Below the pieces are notes generated by a model, which was not told the DNA's origin, ran no database searches, and saw only the letters and a program-made list of their open reading frames with translations. Shown one piece after another: positions 24,033 to 31,750 of a stretch of 64,000 nucleotides of DNA; position 1 is the stretch's first letter; each line of letters opens with the position of its first letter. The stretch spans positions 124,001-188,000 of the forward strand of contig NZ_JSVC01000019.1 in the NCBI RefSeq assembly GCF_000814475.1, given 5' to 3'. The translations under genes were made by a program, and so were the position numbers. The DNA is from Flavihumibacter solisilvae (lineage in GTDB: Bacteria; Bacteroidota; Bacteroidia; Chitinophagales; Chitinophagaceae).

Positions 24033-26177
24033 TCAATATATAAACATTTCATCAAAGAAGATCCATGTCTTGTCCCCTTTCTTCTGGTGCCATTTGGGCA
24101 AGGCCGCGAGTGGCCGCACTACCACCTTCATGTTTTTCACCATTACAGGTTTGATCGGAATGGCATAGGAAGTTTGGTATGCCGATGTATCTTTTGAAGG
24201 CTGTTTGGGAATAAGTTTACCAAGCAGTGTCATCTTGCTGCCGGTTCCGCCCCAGACCTGGATTTCCCCCGGGGGCATAATATGGGAACCGATATCCACC
24301 AGGCCCGTAAGCCAGATAGATGACAGTTCGATAGGGTTGTTAAAATCCATGCTCACTTCCAGGTTCCTGCCATGATAACCGATCCACTTTGGCGTTTTAA
24401 AATTCAGGTCGCCCTTATCGAAATCGAACAGGGTGGCTGCGCCATTTCCTTTGTAGGCAGGATCCGGTGCTGATGCCAGGCGGAAAGAATCCGGTCTTTT
24501 TCCCTCGAGGTAGAACGCCCGCGTCGTAACCGGGCTGGTGATCCAACCCTTTTTATACGCCTTTGATTTAACTACTGCGGTACTGCTGATTTCCGCACCG
24601 CTGTCATATTTGAGGGAATGGATACTGTCGGGCTCACTTCCATCCAGGGTATAACGGATCTCAGCGCCCCTGACATAATGTTTCAGCAGTAAAGGCGTGC
24701 CTTGTTTGATTACCTGCGCCGCGTTTTCCACGATAGGCGCATTCAACTGGATTTGTATAGTATCACCGTCGAAACCTGACTCGATCTTCCAGGCTTTGTT
24801 CCTGTGTTGAAGGCTTTTGATATCCGCCAACGTTATTCCTGTATTCCAGCAATATAATTGCTGTAAAGCAGGCAATGCGGAAAGCTTCTCCACTCCTTTT
24901 GCTGTAACCTGCGTTCCCGAGAGTGACAGCTGGCGCAGCCTGGTCAGTGGCTTTAAGAATGCCAGGCCGGAATCTGAGATCTGCGTGAATGAAAGAATCA
25001 ACTGCTGCAGGTTGGGAAACTGGGCAAGTACCTCAAGGTCTTTATTATTCACCGGCATCTTGTTCAGGTTCATACTGATCACCTGTTCTTTCACCGGCAG
25101 GATCTCACTGAGTTGCTTCGGGGTAAAATTTGCAGCACCGAAAAAATTAACCTCGAGTGCAGGCGAACCAGCGGCAAGCGGCGATATTACCCGGTAGTGA
25201 TTGTTAAGGGAAGCAACGGTTCCTTCATCCGCCGGATCAAATTCAAACACCGGTTCAGATGGTGTTGAAAATTTCATTTCAGCAAGGATCCGGAGACTGT
25301 CTGCCGGATCAAGCTCAGTCAATCGTTTGGTCGTGCTGCTACCTGAGCGGACCCAATGATAAAGGATCGCAATCTCTTCTTCAGTCAGTTGCGGTTTGCC
25401 TTTTGGCGGCATGTGCTTCCGATCTTCAACGGGCAGGTGTACGCGACGCAGCATCAGACCGTAATCCTTGGCTGTCGTATCCCACAGGATCCCGTTTCGG
25501 CCGCCTTTAAGCAGTCCTGCCGGGGACTCCATTATCAGGTCTCCTTTGGCTTTCTGTGAATTGTGGCAATTAATACATTTCGCCTCGAGCACGGGTTTCA
25601 CCAGGTGTTCGAAAACGAGCGCGTCTTCAAATGCAATCACCTGTTGCTGCTCATCCTTGCTGACCGGCGCAGTGAGGAACTGGTCACCATGCGTTATGGT
25701 AGCTCCCTGGTGCCCGGTAAAAATCAGCAGCACAAGGGTTGCCGCGGAAGTACTGAAATAAAGTAATCTTTTCTTTCTCAAAGAATCCCGTAACCCATAC
25801 CAGAACATGCAAATAACAGGCAACAGTATACCGCCCCATTTATGCAGCATTACCGTATTGCCTTCATACCCTTCTTCCCGGGAAAGCAGTAATCCCATAA
25901 TTGCGGTGATAGTGGACGTTACTGCGGTTGCCAGCAGCAATCCATCGCCGATGGAATCATACCAGTCTTTATCTGCATGGCGCCGGAAAATTCCAGACTC
26001 CCAGGCAATGTTAAGCAATAGGAGTACTACCGGGAAATGCAGAATGAGCGGATGCATCCTTCCGATAACCTGGAGCCAGGCCGGGACAACGATATACTTT
26101 TCTGCGGCAAGCAAAAAGAGCAGCAGGCAGTTACCGGCAAAAATGATATTAAATACAGTGTTCTTACGGATGGTCAT
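24033..26177 (-). CDS. Membrane cytochrome c protein: DUF2231, planctomycete-type heme, LRR and chitobiase-like C-terminus
   Basis: A 714-residue protein. About four membrane helices (residues 10-150) resemble DUF2231, followed by a planctomycete-type cytochrome domain with heme motif CINCH (about residue 205) and KHMPPKGKP. Then come leucine-rich repeats (PNLQQLILSFTQISDSGLAFLKPLTRLRQLSLSGTQVTAKG), a chitobiase-C-like segment (GAEIRYTLDGSEPDS) and a beta-rich end. The ATG at 26177 shares a TAATG with the NHL gene's stop, which fixes the start over the longer frame. It is likely an inner-membrane electron acceptor for the locus. Function unknown. Confidence 0.75.
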   Translation of the reverse strand: MTIRKNTVFNIIFAGNCLLLFLLAAEKYIVVPAWLQVIGRMHPLILHFPVVLLLLNIAWESGIFRRHADKDWYDSIGDGLLLATAVTSTITAIMGLLLSREEGYEGNTVMLHKWGGILLPVICMFWYGLRDSLRKKRLLYFSTSAATLVLLIFTGHQGATITHGDQFLTAPVSKDEQQQVIAFEDALVFEHLVKPVLEAKCINCHNSQKAKGDLIMESPAGLLKGGRNGILWDTTAKDYGLMLRRVHLPVEDRKHMPPKGKPQLTEEEIAILYHWVRSGSSTTKRLTELDPADSLRILAEMKFSTPSEPVFEFDPADEGTVASLNNHYRVISPLAAGSPALEVNFFGAANFTPKQLSEILPVKEQVISMNLNKMPVNNKDLEVLAQFPNLQQLILSFTQISDSGLAFLKPLTRLRQLSLSGTQVTAKGVEKLSALPALQQLYCWNTGITLADIKSLQHRNKAWKIESGFDGDTIQIQLNAPIVENAAQVIKQGTPLLLKHYVRGAEIRYTLDGSEPDSIHSLKYDSGAEISSTAVVKSKAYKKGWITSPVTTRAFYLEGKRPDSFRLASAPDPAYKGNGAATLFDFDKGDLNFKTPKWIGYHGRNLEVSMDFNNPIELSSIWLTGLVDIGSHIMPPGEIQVWGGTGSKMTLLGKLIPKQPSKDTSAYQTSYAIPIKPVMVKNMKVVVRPLAALPKWHQKKGDKTWIFFDEMFIY

Positions 26178-27202
26178 TACACCAGGGATAATTTGTACGG
26201 GTAAACTTTTCCTGAATTCCATTGGGCAACATATAGGTTCTCATCATCATCGACACATACGTCGTGCGGATACGAAAATATAGCTGAAGACTGGCCCATA
26301 TTCTGCAATGTGCCGCCAGTATAAGCGGGCTCAGTGCCACCGGGATTTGAAATCACTTTATCTGATTTGTCCAGGATGGTAATGAATCCTGACTGTTTCC
26401 ATTGGCGGTCGTTGGACTGCAGCACAGCTGCATAAAGGTTGTCGCCATGAATTACCGGCCTGCACACCCATGCACCGGGCATTGCGATAGTGCCCAGGTA
26501 TTTACCCATTAAGTCGTAACGCTTGAAAGCGTTTTCCATCCGCGAAGTAGCAATGAGGGTGGGATTGTTCTTATCACGCGCATCAAGGGCAATGCCGTGT
26601 GCATTAAGCAGGTTGGAAGGTTCGCTGCCCTTCCCGCCGAAATGGCCGAGATACCTGCCTGATGCATCATAGCGCAGGATATAGTCCTTGCCATAACCAT
26701 CCGCCACATAGATATCACCGTTAGGTGCAATGGCAGTTTCAGTCGGAACGTATTCTTCAGCCTTTGTATATAGCCCGCTTTCTTTCGGGTAGTCAAGTAC
26801 CATCAACTCACGGCCATCAATAGTTGTTTTGATCACCTGGTGACGGTTATTGTCACAGATGAACAGGACATCCGTACCATTTTCATTGAAGATGGTGAGA
26901 CCATGTGCACCAGGATAACTGTTGCCCCATGTGGAAAGCAGCTTACCCTTTTTGCTGTATATAAGAACGTTGTTCTTTGTTTCATTGGTCAGCAAAAGGA
27001 TGCGTCCCTTGCTGTCCTGCACCATTTCATGACAATCATTTACCGGGTTTCTACCTGCGTCGGCCTTACTCCAGGCTGTATCGATGCGGTATTTCTTTTT
27101 GCCATGACCGATGGTCTCCTTCCCGGAAAAAAAAGCTGACGGGTCAACAAAAGTGCCGGCCATTACAAGTGAACTGTTCCTGATAAATCCTCTGCGGTTC
27201 AT
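26177..27202 (-). CDS. Exported NHL/six-bladed beta-propeller protein
   Basis: A 341-residue protein with a twin-Arg-like start (MNRRGFIRNSSLVMAG) suggesting Tat export of a folded protein. Repeats of the NHL type follow: CHEMVQDSKGRILLLTN, GAHGLTIFNENG, ETAIAPNGDIYVADGYG, NAHGIALDARD, YPHDVCVDDDENLYVAQW. The fold is a six-bladed propeller, used by 6-phosphogluconolactonase-like, peptidyl-glycine lyase-like and binding proteins. Which of these applies cannot be read from the sequence. It is 12 bp after the DUF1501 gene and coupled to the next gene through a TAATG. Confidence 0.75.
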   Translation of the reverse strand: MNRRGFIRNSSLVMAGTFVDPSAFFSGKETIGHGKKKYRIDTAWSKADAGRNPVNDCHEMVQDSKGRILLLTNETKNNVLIYSKKGKLLSTWGNSYPGAHGLTIFNENGTDVLFICDNNRHQVIKTTIDGRELMVLDYPKESGLYTKAEEYVPTETAIAPNGDIYVADGYGKDYILRYDASGRYLGHFGGKGSEPSNLLNAHGIALDARDKNNPTLIATSRMENAFKRYDLMGKYLGTIAMPGAWVCRPVIHGDNLYAAVLQSNDRQWKQSGFITILDKSDKVISNPGGTEPAYTGGTLQNMGQSSAIFSYPHDVCVDDDENLYVAQWNSGKVYPYKLSLV

Positions 27203-27214
27203 ACCAATATGGTG

Positions 27215-28666
27215 TTATGCTTTAATAATATCGTTTACTACTTTTCCTGCGACGTCGGTAAGACGATACCTGCGGCCGAGGTGCTTGAAAGTGAGTTGTT
27301 CGTGGTCCATGCCCATCAGGTGTAACACCGTTGCATGAAAATCATGTACGTGAACGGGGTTGTTGATGATATTGTATCCGTATTCATCTGTTTCTCCGTA
27401 AACTCCCGGTTTGATACCACCACCTGCCATCCAGATTGAAAAGCAACGTGGGTGATGATCACGGCCATAATTTTCTTTTGTCAAAGCACCCTGGCAGTAG
27501 TTGGTCCTGCCGAATTCACCACCCCAGATCACCAGGGTTTCATCAAGCAGTCCGCGTTGTTTCAGGTCTGTAACCAGGGCTGCAGATGCCTGGTCGGTAT
27601 CCTGGCATTGGCCACGCATTTCACCTGGCAGGTTACCATGACTATCCCACCCCTGGTGATAAAGCTGAACAAAGCGTACGCCGTTTTCTGAAAGCTTTCT
27701 TGCCAGCAGGCAGTTTGCTGCATAGGTTCCGGGAACCAGGCAGTCGGCACCGTACAGCTTGATCACTGATTCGGGTTCTTTGCTAAGGTCCGTAACCTCC
27801 GGAACTGCTGTTTGCATGCGGTAAGCCATCTCGTACTGCTGCACTTTCGCACTGATTTCCGGGTCGCCGAACGTCTTGTAATTTTCATCGTTCAGGGCCG
27901 CGAGCTCGTCAAGCATTTTGCGGCGATCAGCCTTATCAATGGATTCGTGGTTGTTGAGATATAAAACGGGGTTCTCGCTGCTGCTGAACTGTACTCCCTG
28001 GTGGATGGAATCGAGGAAACCGTTGGTCCACAGTTTAGAGTAAACACCCTGGCCGTTTCCTTTTCCTTTAGACAGCAGCACGCAGAATGCGGGTAGGTTG
28101 GCATTCTCACTTCCCAGTCCATAACTCAGCCATGCACCCATGCTCGGCCGGTTACCGACCTGCGCACCTGTCTGGAAGAACGTGAGTGCGGGGTCATGGT
28201 TGATCGCCTCGGTGTACATGCTTTTGATGATGCACAGTTCATCTGCTATTGCAGCCGTGTGTGGCAGCAAATCACTTATCCATGCCCGTGATTCACCGTA
28301 CTGGGCGAAATCATAGAAAGAACCGGCAAGTGGGAATTTCGTCTGGCCGGCAGTCATACCCGTCAGCCTCTGCCCCATCCTGATGGAAGCGGGAAGGTCC
28401 TTTCCAAACTGTTCGCGCAGCAATGGCTTGTAGTCAAACAGTTCCAGCTGCGAAGGTGCACCGTTCTGGAAAAGATAAATGATGCGTTTTGCTTTTGGTG
28501 CAAACTGGGGCAGTCGCTGAAGCAATTCCTCCTGGTGATCCTTGGAACCGAACAGGTCGGGAATCAGGAGGGATCCGAGGGCAACGCTTCCGACACCCAG
28601 GCTAAGTTTAGACAGGAACCTGCGCCTGTTCATATTCAGGTGGTGCTGCAGTACTTCTTTTTCCAT
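27215..28666 (-). CDS. DUF1501 domain protein (Tat-exported, sulfatase-like fold)
   Basis: A 483-residue protein with a Tat signal (NRRRFLSKLSLGVGSVALGS, residues 12-31). The DUF1501 body has family blocks FLFQNGAPSQLELFDYKP, IKSMYTEAINHDPA, GNRPSMGAWLSYGLG, YHQGWDSHGNL and VIWGGEFGRTNYCQG, and a final GRDHHPRCFSIWMAGGG. DUF1501 proteins belong to the alkaline phosphatase-like superfamily and almost always sit beside DUF1549/DUF1553 cytochromes in Planctomycetes and some Bacteroidota, as here (2 bp gap). The reaction is unknown. Confidence 0.85.
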   Translation of the reverse strand: MEKEVLQHHLNMNRRRFLSKLSLGVGSVALGSLLIPDLFGSKDHQEELLQRLPQFAPKAKRIIYLFQNGAPSQLELFDYKPLLREQFGKDLPASIRMGQRLTGMTAGQTKFPLAGSFYDFAQYGESRAWISDLLPHTAAIADELCIIKSMYTEAINHDPALTFFQTGAQVGNRPSMGAWLSYGLGSENANLPAFCVLLSKGKGNGQGVYSKLWTNGFLDSIHQGVQFSSSENPVLYLNNHESIDKADRRKMLDELAALNDENYKTFGDPEISAKVQQYEMAYRMQTAVPEVTDLSKEPESVIKLYGADCLVPGTYAANCLLARKLSENGVRFVQLYHQGWDSHGNLPGEMRGQCQDTDQASAALVTDLKQRGLLDETLVIWGGEFGRTNYCQGALTKENYGRDHHPRCFSIWMAGGGIKPGVYGETDEYGYNIINNPVHVHDFHATVLHLMGMDHEQLTFKHLGRRYRLTDVAGKVVNDIIKA

Positions 28667-28668
28667 TG

Positions 28669-30990
28669 TCAGGATTTTACGATGGTTTCTTCCATATTGT
28701 ACATCAGGTTGATCACTTTCATCATCGCAGCGAGCCCGTCTTTATCGAGCTTTTCGTCATGAGCAAATTCTCCTACCCTGATTGTTTTTTCCGCGTTGAG
28801 TTGTTTGGCTTTGAAAGCCTGTAACTGGCTGTTGTAGTATTGATTCAATAATTCCAGTTCCTTAGCTGAAGGTTTCCGGCAGACGATCTTCCTGAAAGCG
28901 GTTTCCACGTTTGTTTCCGCATTAGCTCCGGTCTCAAGCAGGCGCTCGGCAAGTACCCTTGAAGCTTCCAGCACCAGTGGATCATTCATCATAGCAAGTG
29001 CCTGCAATGGCGTGTTCGTCTGAAGTCGTTTTACTTCGCACTGGTCGCGGTTGCTCGCATCGAAGATGATCATGGAAGGTGGTGGAACCGTCAGCTTGAT
29101 GAAAGTATACATACCGCGCCGGTACAGGGCTTTACCCGTATCCTGCTGGTAAGTTGCCAGTGCTCCGCGGCCTGAAGTGGCACTTTCCCAAAGCCCCTTC
29201 GGCTGGTAAGGCTTCACACTTGGTCCGCCGATCTCAGGTACCAGCAGTCCGCTGCTGGATAATACGAGGTCCCTCACCCATTCTGCTTTCAGTCTCTGGC
29301 GTGGCGCGTGCGAGAGGTAAATATTTTCAGGATCTTTTTCCAGGCTTTTCTTTGACACCTGGGCAGATTGACGGTACGCAGATGACATTACAATCTGTTT
29401 CACCAGGCGTTTGATGTTCCAGCCGTTTTCCATGAAGTCGACCGCCAGCCAGTCGAGCAGTTGGGGATGTGAAGGAAGATCTCCCTGCATGCCAAAATCG
29501 CCTGAAGATTTAACGAGTCCGCGACCGAAGAACTCCTGCCACATCTGGTTCACAAACACCCGGGCGGTGAGCGGGTTCTTTTCACTTACCGTCCACTTCG
29601 CGAGACCGAGCCTGTTCCGTGGCAACTTAACGGTGTCATATTCCATTACCGACTGAAGTGCTGCCGGTCTAACGAGTGCACCGGGCTGGTCATACACGCC
29701 CCTGTTGAGCACATAAGTTTTACGTACCGTGTCCATCTCACCCATTACAGATACCATCAGTGAGCCGGTATCCTTTTTATTGATATAGGGAAGGATGTTT
29801 TTGATCTCATCTTCAGTAATCGAAAGGACAGGTTTTTTGGCAGGCCTTGATTGCAGGATATCGCCCTCAAAACCCAGTTCATAGGTATTATTGAAGAAGG
29901 CGAACAATTGGAAATAATCCTTCTGTGAAATCGGATCATACTTATGATCGTGGCACTGTGCACACTCAGCGGTTAGTCCCAGGATCCCCTTACTGAATGT
30001 TTTGGTCTTATCAATGATATATTCGATCCGGTATTCTTCGGGTATCACGCCGCCTTCCTCAGTGTATTTATGGTTCCTGAAAAAGCCGGTTGCCAGGATC
30101 TGTTCTTTCGATGCTTCGGGCAACATATCACCTGCTACCTGCAGGGTGACAAATTCATTATAGGGGATATTTTTATTGAAAGCATGGATTACCCAGTCGC
30201 GCCAGGCCCACTGGGTGCGGACATTATCATCCTGGTACCCATAACTATCCGAGTACCGCGCCACATCCAGCCAGTGCACCGCCATCTTTTCACCGAACTG
30301 GGGTGCGGCCAGCAATTCGTCAGTCATCTTTTCGTAGGCGTTTGCTGATTCATCAGCAAGGTATTTGTCCATCTGCTCCAGCGAAGGCGGCAGACCCGTC
30401 AGGTCGAGCGACAGCCTTTTAAGCAACCTTTCCTTATCGGCGAGGGCGTTTGGCTTAAGGCCTTTCTCCTGCAATTTCTCCAGGATGAACTGGTCGATTT
30501 CGTTGGATGCCCATTCCTTGTCCTTAACTTTTGGCAGCGGGGCTTTTTTAGGGGTGGTAAATGCCCAGTGAGGTTCATATACCGCTCCCTGCTCTATCCA
30601 CCGGGTGAACAGTTCCACTTCATAAGGTGTAAGGGCGCCAAGGTGTGATTCCGGCGTAGGCATCTGGTAAGTTGGATCCTGCGAACTGATCCGCCTGATC
30701 AATTCGGAAGAATCAGGTTTGCCCGGCACTATGGCGTAAGCACCTTTTGTTTCTTTGAGCGGGGCGTAGGCAAATTGTGGATAGTCCAGCCGCAGGCCAG
30801 CTTCCTGCTTACTTACATCCGGACCGTGGCATTTAAAGCATTTGTCGGACAAAACCGGTCGGATGTGAAAATTATAGCTGACCTTTTCAGGCAGGGCAGT
30901 TTCATCTCCCGGGTTCTGGTTCAGGCAGGCGGCAAAGCCAATTACTAGGCTTGCAATTCCGGCAATGGCAATCAGTTGTTTTATTCTCAT
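28669..30990 (-). CDS. Planctomycete-type cytochrome c protein (PSCyt1-DUF1549-DUF1553)
   Basis: A 773-residue lipoprotein (lipobox GFAAC, Cys22). Domain order: a planctomycete cytochrome C1 domain with CFKCH at 51-55, DUF1549 (WASNEIDQFILEKLQ to about residue 370, including a second CxxCH as CAQCHDHKYDP), and DUF1553 (NPLTARVFVNQMWQEFFGRG to the C-terminus, with RGMYTFIKLTVPPPSM). It is the first gene of the locus and probably an extracytoplasmic heme protein working with the DUF1501 partner. Function unproven for the whole family. Upstream lie a possible promoter and, further away, a TPP riboswitch with terminator. Confidence 0.88.
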   Translation of the reverse strand: MRIKQLIAIAGIASLVIGFAACLNQNPGDETALPEKVSYNFHIRPVLSDKCFKCHGPDVSKQEAGLRLDYPQFAYAPLKETKGAYAIVPGKPDSSELIRRISSQDPTYQMPTPESHLGALTPYEVELFTRWIEQGAVYEPHWAFTTPKKAPLPKVKDKEWASNEIDQFILEKLQEKGLKPNALADKERLLKRLSLDLTGLPPSLEQMDKYLADESANAYEKMTDELLAAPQFGEKMAVHWLDVARYSDSYGYQDDNVRTQWAWRDWVIHAFNKNIPYNEFVTLQVAGDMLPEASKEQILATGFFRNHKYTEEGGVIPEEYRIEYIIDKTKTFSKGILGLTAECAQCHDHKYDPISQKDYFQLFAFFNNTYELGFEGDILQSRPAKKPVLSITEDEIKNILPYINKKDTGSLMVSVMGEMDTVRKTYVLNRGVYDQPGALVRPAALQSVMEYDTVKLPRNRLGLAKWTVSEKNPLTARVFVNQMWQEFFGRGLVKSSGDFGMQGDLPSHPQLLDWLAVDFMENGWNIKRLVKQIVMSSAYRQSAQVSKKSLEKDPENIYLSHAPRQRLKAEWVRDLVLSSSGLLVPEIGGPSVKPYQPKGLWESATSGRGALATYQQDTGKALYRRGMYTFIKLTVPPPSMIIFDASNRDQCEVKRLQTNTPLQALAMMNDPLVLEASRVLAERLLETGANAETNVETAFRKIVCRKPSAKELELLNQYYNSQLQAFKAKQLNAEKTIRVGEFAHDEKLDKDGLAAMMKVINLMYNMEETIVKS

Positions 30991-31013
30991 TCAGACAGAA
31001 GAAAATGATCCAT

Positions 31014-31034
31014 CAAATGTATATACATATATAC
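31014..31034 (-). promoter_or_regulatory. Possible promoter and near-palindrome before the cytochrome locus
   Basis: On the minus strand TACATTTG (31014-31021) matches the Bacteroidota -7 element TAnnTTTG, 24 bp before the first ATG. It overlaps a near-palindrome (7-bp arms GTATATA/TATATAC, 31019-31034). No clear -33 box is seen. If real, this promoter would bypass the riboswitch. Confidence 0.4.
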
Positions 31035-31204
31035 TTATAAAACCTTTTTTTCCTGTTTTTTTTTGGACCCGTATTTCCCCGGTTCCGGTAAACTGCCAAA
31101 AAAAGCAGGAATTGCCGGTTTCAATACTCTAAAATTAAGTTACATGTGGAAAGAATGAGACAACTGATTTACCAATAGCTGGTTGAAATTTAACAGAAGG
31201 TCAT

Positions 31205-31243
31205 AAAAAAGGGTAAAGCACTTGGATGAGCAAGCGCTTTACC
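31205..31243 (-). terminator. Intrinsic terminator of the TPP riboswitch
   Basis: On the minus strand a 13-bp stem (31231-31243 with 31212-31224, one G-U pair, 6-nt loop) is followed by one C and six T (31205-31210). It begins 4 nt after the last base of the riboswitch P1 helix, the usual place for an expression-platform terminator. Confidence 0.9.
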
Positions 31244-31247
31244 TGTT

Positions 31248-31359
31248 CACTATTTTTTCCTTCGCAGGCATTACCCTGATCAGGTAGTATGGGTGTTATC
31301 TCAGGTCTGAACAAACTAACCTAAAGTCAGTTTATTATTAAACCACCCCATAAATAGTG
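31248..31359 (-). promoter_or_regulatory. TPP (thi-box) riboswitch
   Basis: Reading the minus strand, all core elements of the TPP aptamer appear in order: P1 strand CACTATTT (31352-31359), GGGGTG (31344-31349), a P3 extension with its own hairpin, CTGAGA (31299-31304), ACACCC pairing back to GGGTG, ACCTGATC (31278-31285), the CAGG/CCTG P5 stem, TGCGAAGGAA (31257-31266), and the closing P1 strand AAATAGTG (31248-31255). P1 is a perfect 8 bp. A terminator follows directly, so TPP binding would stop transcription. The next gene on this strand begins at 30990, 214 bp past the terminator, and is not a thiamine gene. In the rest of the 611-bp gap (31360-31601) I see nothing but leader sequence. 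Confidence 0.93.
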
Positions 31360-31601
31360 ATTGTACCTGATATAGTGTCAAAACTGTGCCAGTTTTTCCT
31401 GCCGCTGAAATCCGGCCGTAGGTCCCAAAATTTGAGGAAATTTATGCAGTGGGTGTGGAATAGACTCAACAATTAAATTACGATCGGGTGATAGGTAAAC
31501 AGGTGAATCAGTGACAGGTTACGGTGCAACTGCGGATATGAGCAACCAATGGATGGCGAATCTACCGGCACAGAAATTTTATCTGGAGGCAAAAAAATCA
31601 T

Positions 31602-31724
31602 ATGAAAGATTGGCTGCGCACTTTACTTGCCGGATACGGCGCCTATAAATGGGGCGGCGGTTGCCTGGGAACGATAGTAGTTTTTATACTGTTGTACTGG
31701 TTACTGGGACAAACAGGATGTTAG
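31602..31724 (+). CDS. 40-residue single-helix membrane protein
   Basis: A short frame encoding MKDWLRTLLAGYGAYKWGGG followed by a hydrophobic helix (CLGTIVVFILLYWLLG) and a short QTGC end. A GGAGG lies 12 bases upstream (31585-31589), unusual in this AT-style translation context, and supports the start. It sits 26 bp before the AsmA-like gene on the same strand. The AGYGA-GGGC-helix pattern looks like a conserved small-protein type. Function unknown. Confidence 0.6.
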   Translation: MKDWLRTLLAGYGAYKWGGGCLGTIVVFILLYWLLGQTGC

Positions 31725-31750
31725 GTATGATTATTTTTTGAACCAGGCTG

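Noticed and set aside
31014-31034. TA-rich near-palindrome considered as an attachment site
   Set aside because: No integrase, direct repeats or tRNA end nearby; it fits a promoter or operator better.
31511-31648. Small frame from a GTG at 31511 (46 residues) crossing the start of the 40-residue membrane protein gene
   Set aside because: No signal, membrane or family pattern, a GTG start without a binding site, and it overlaps a better supported small gene in another frame.
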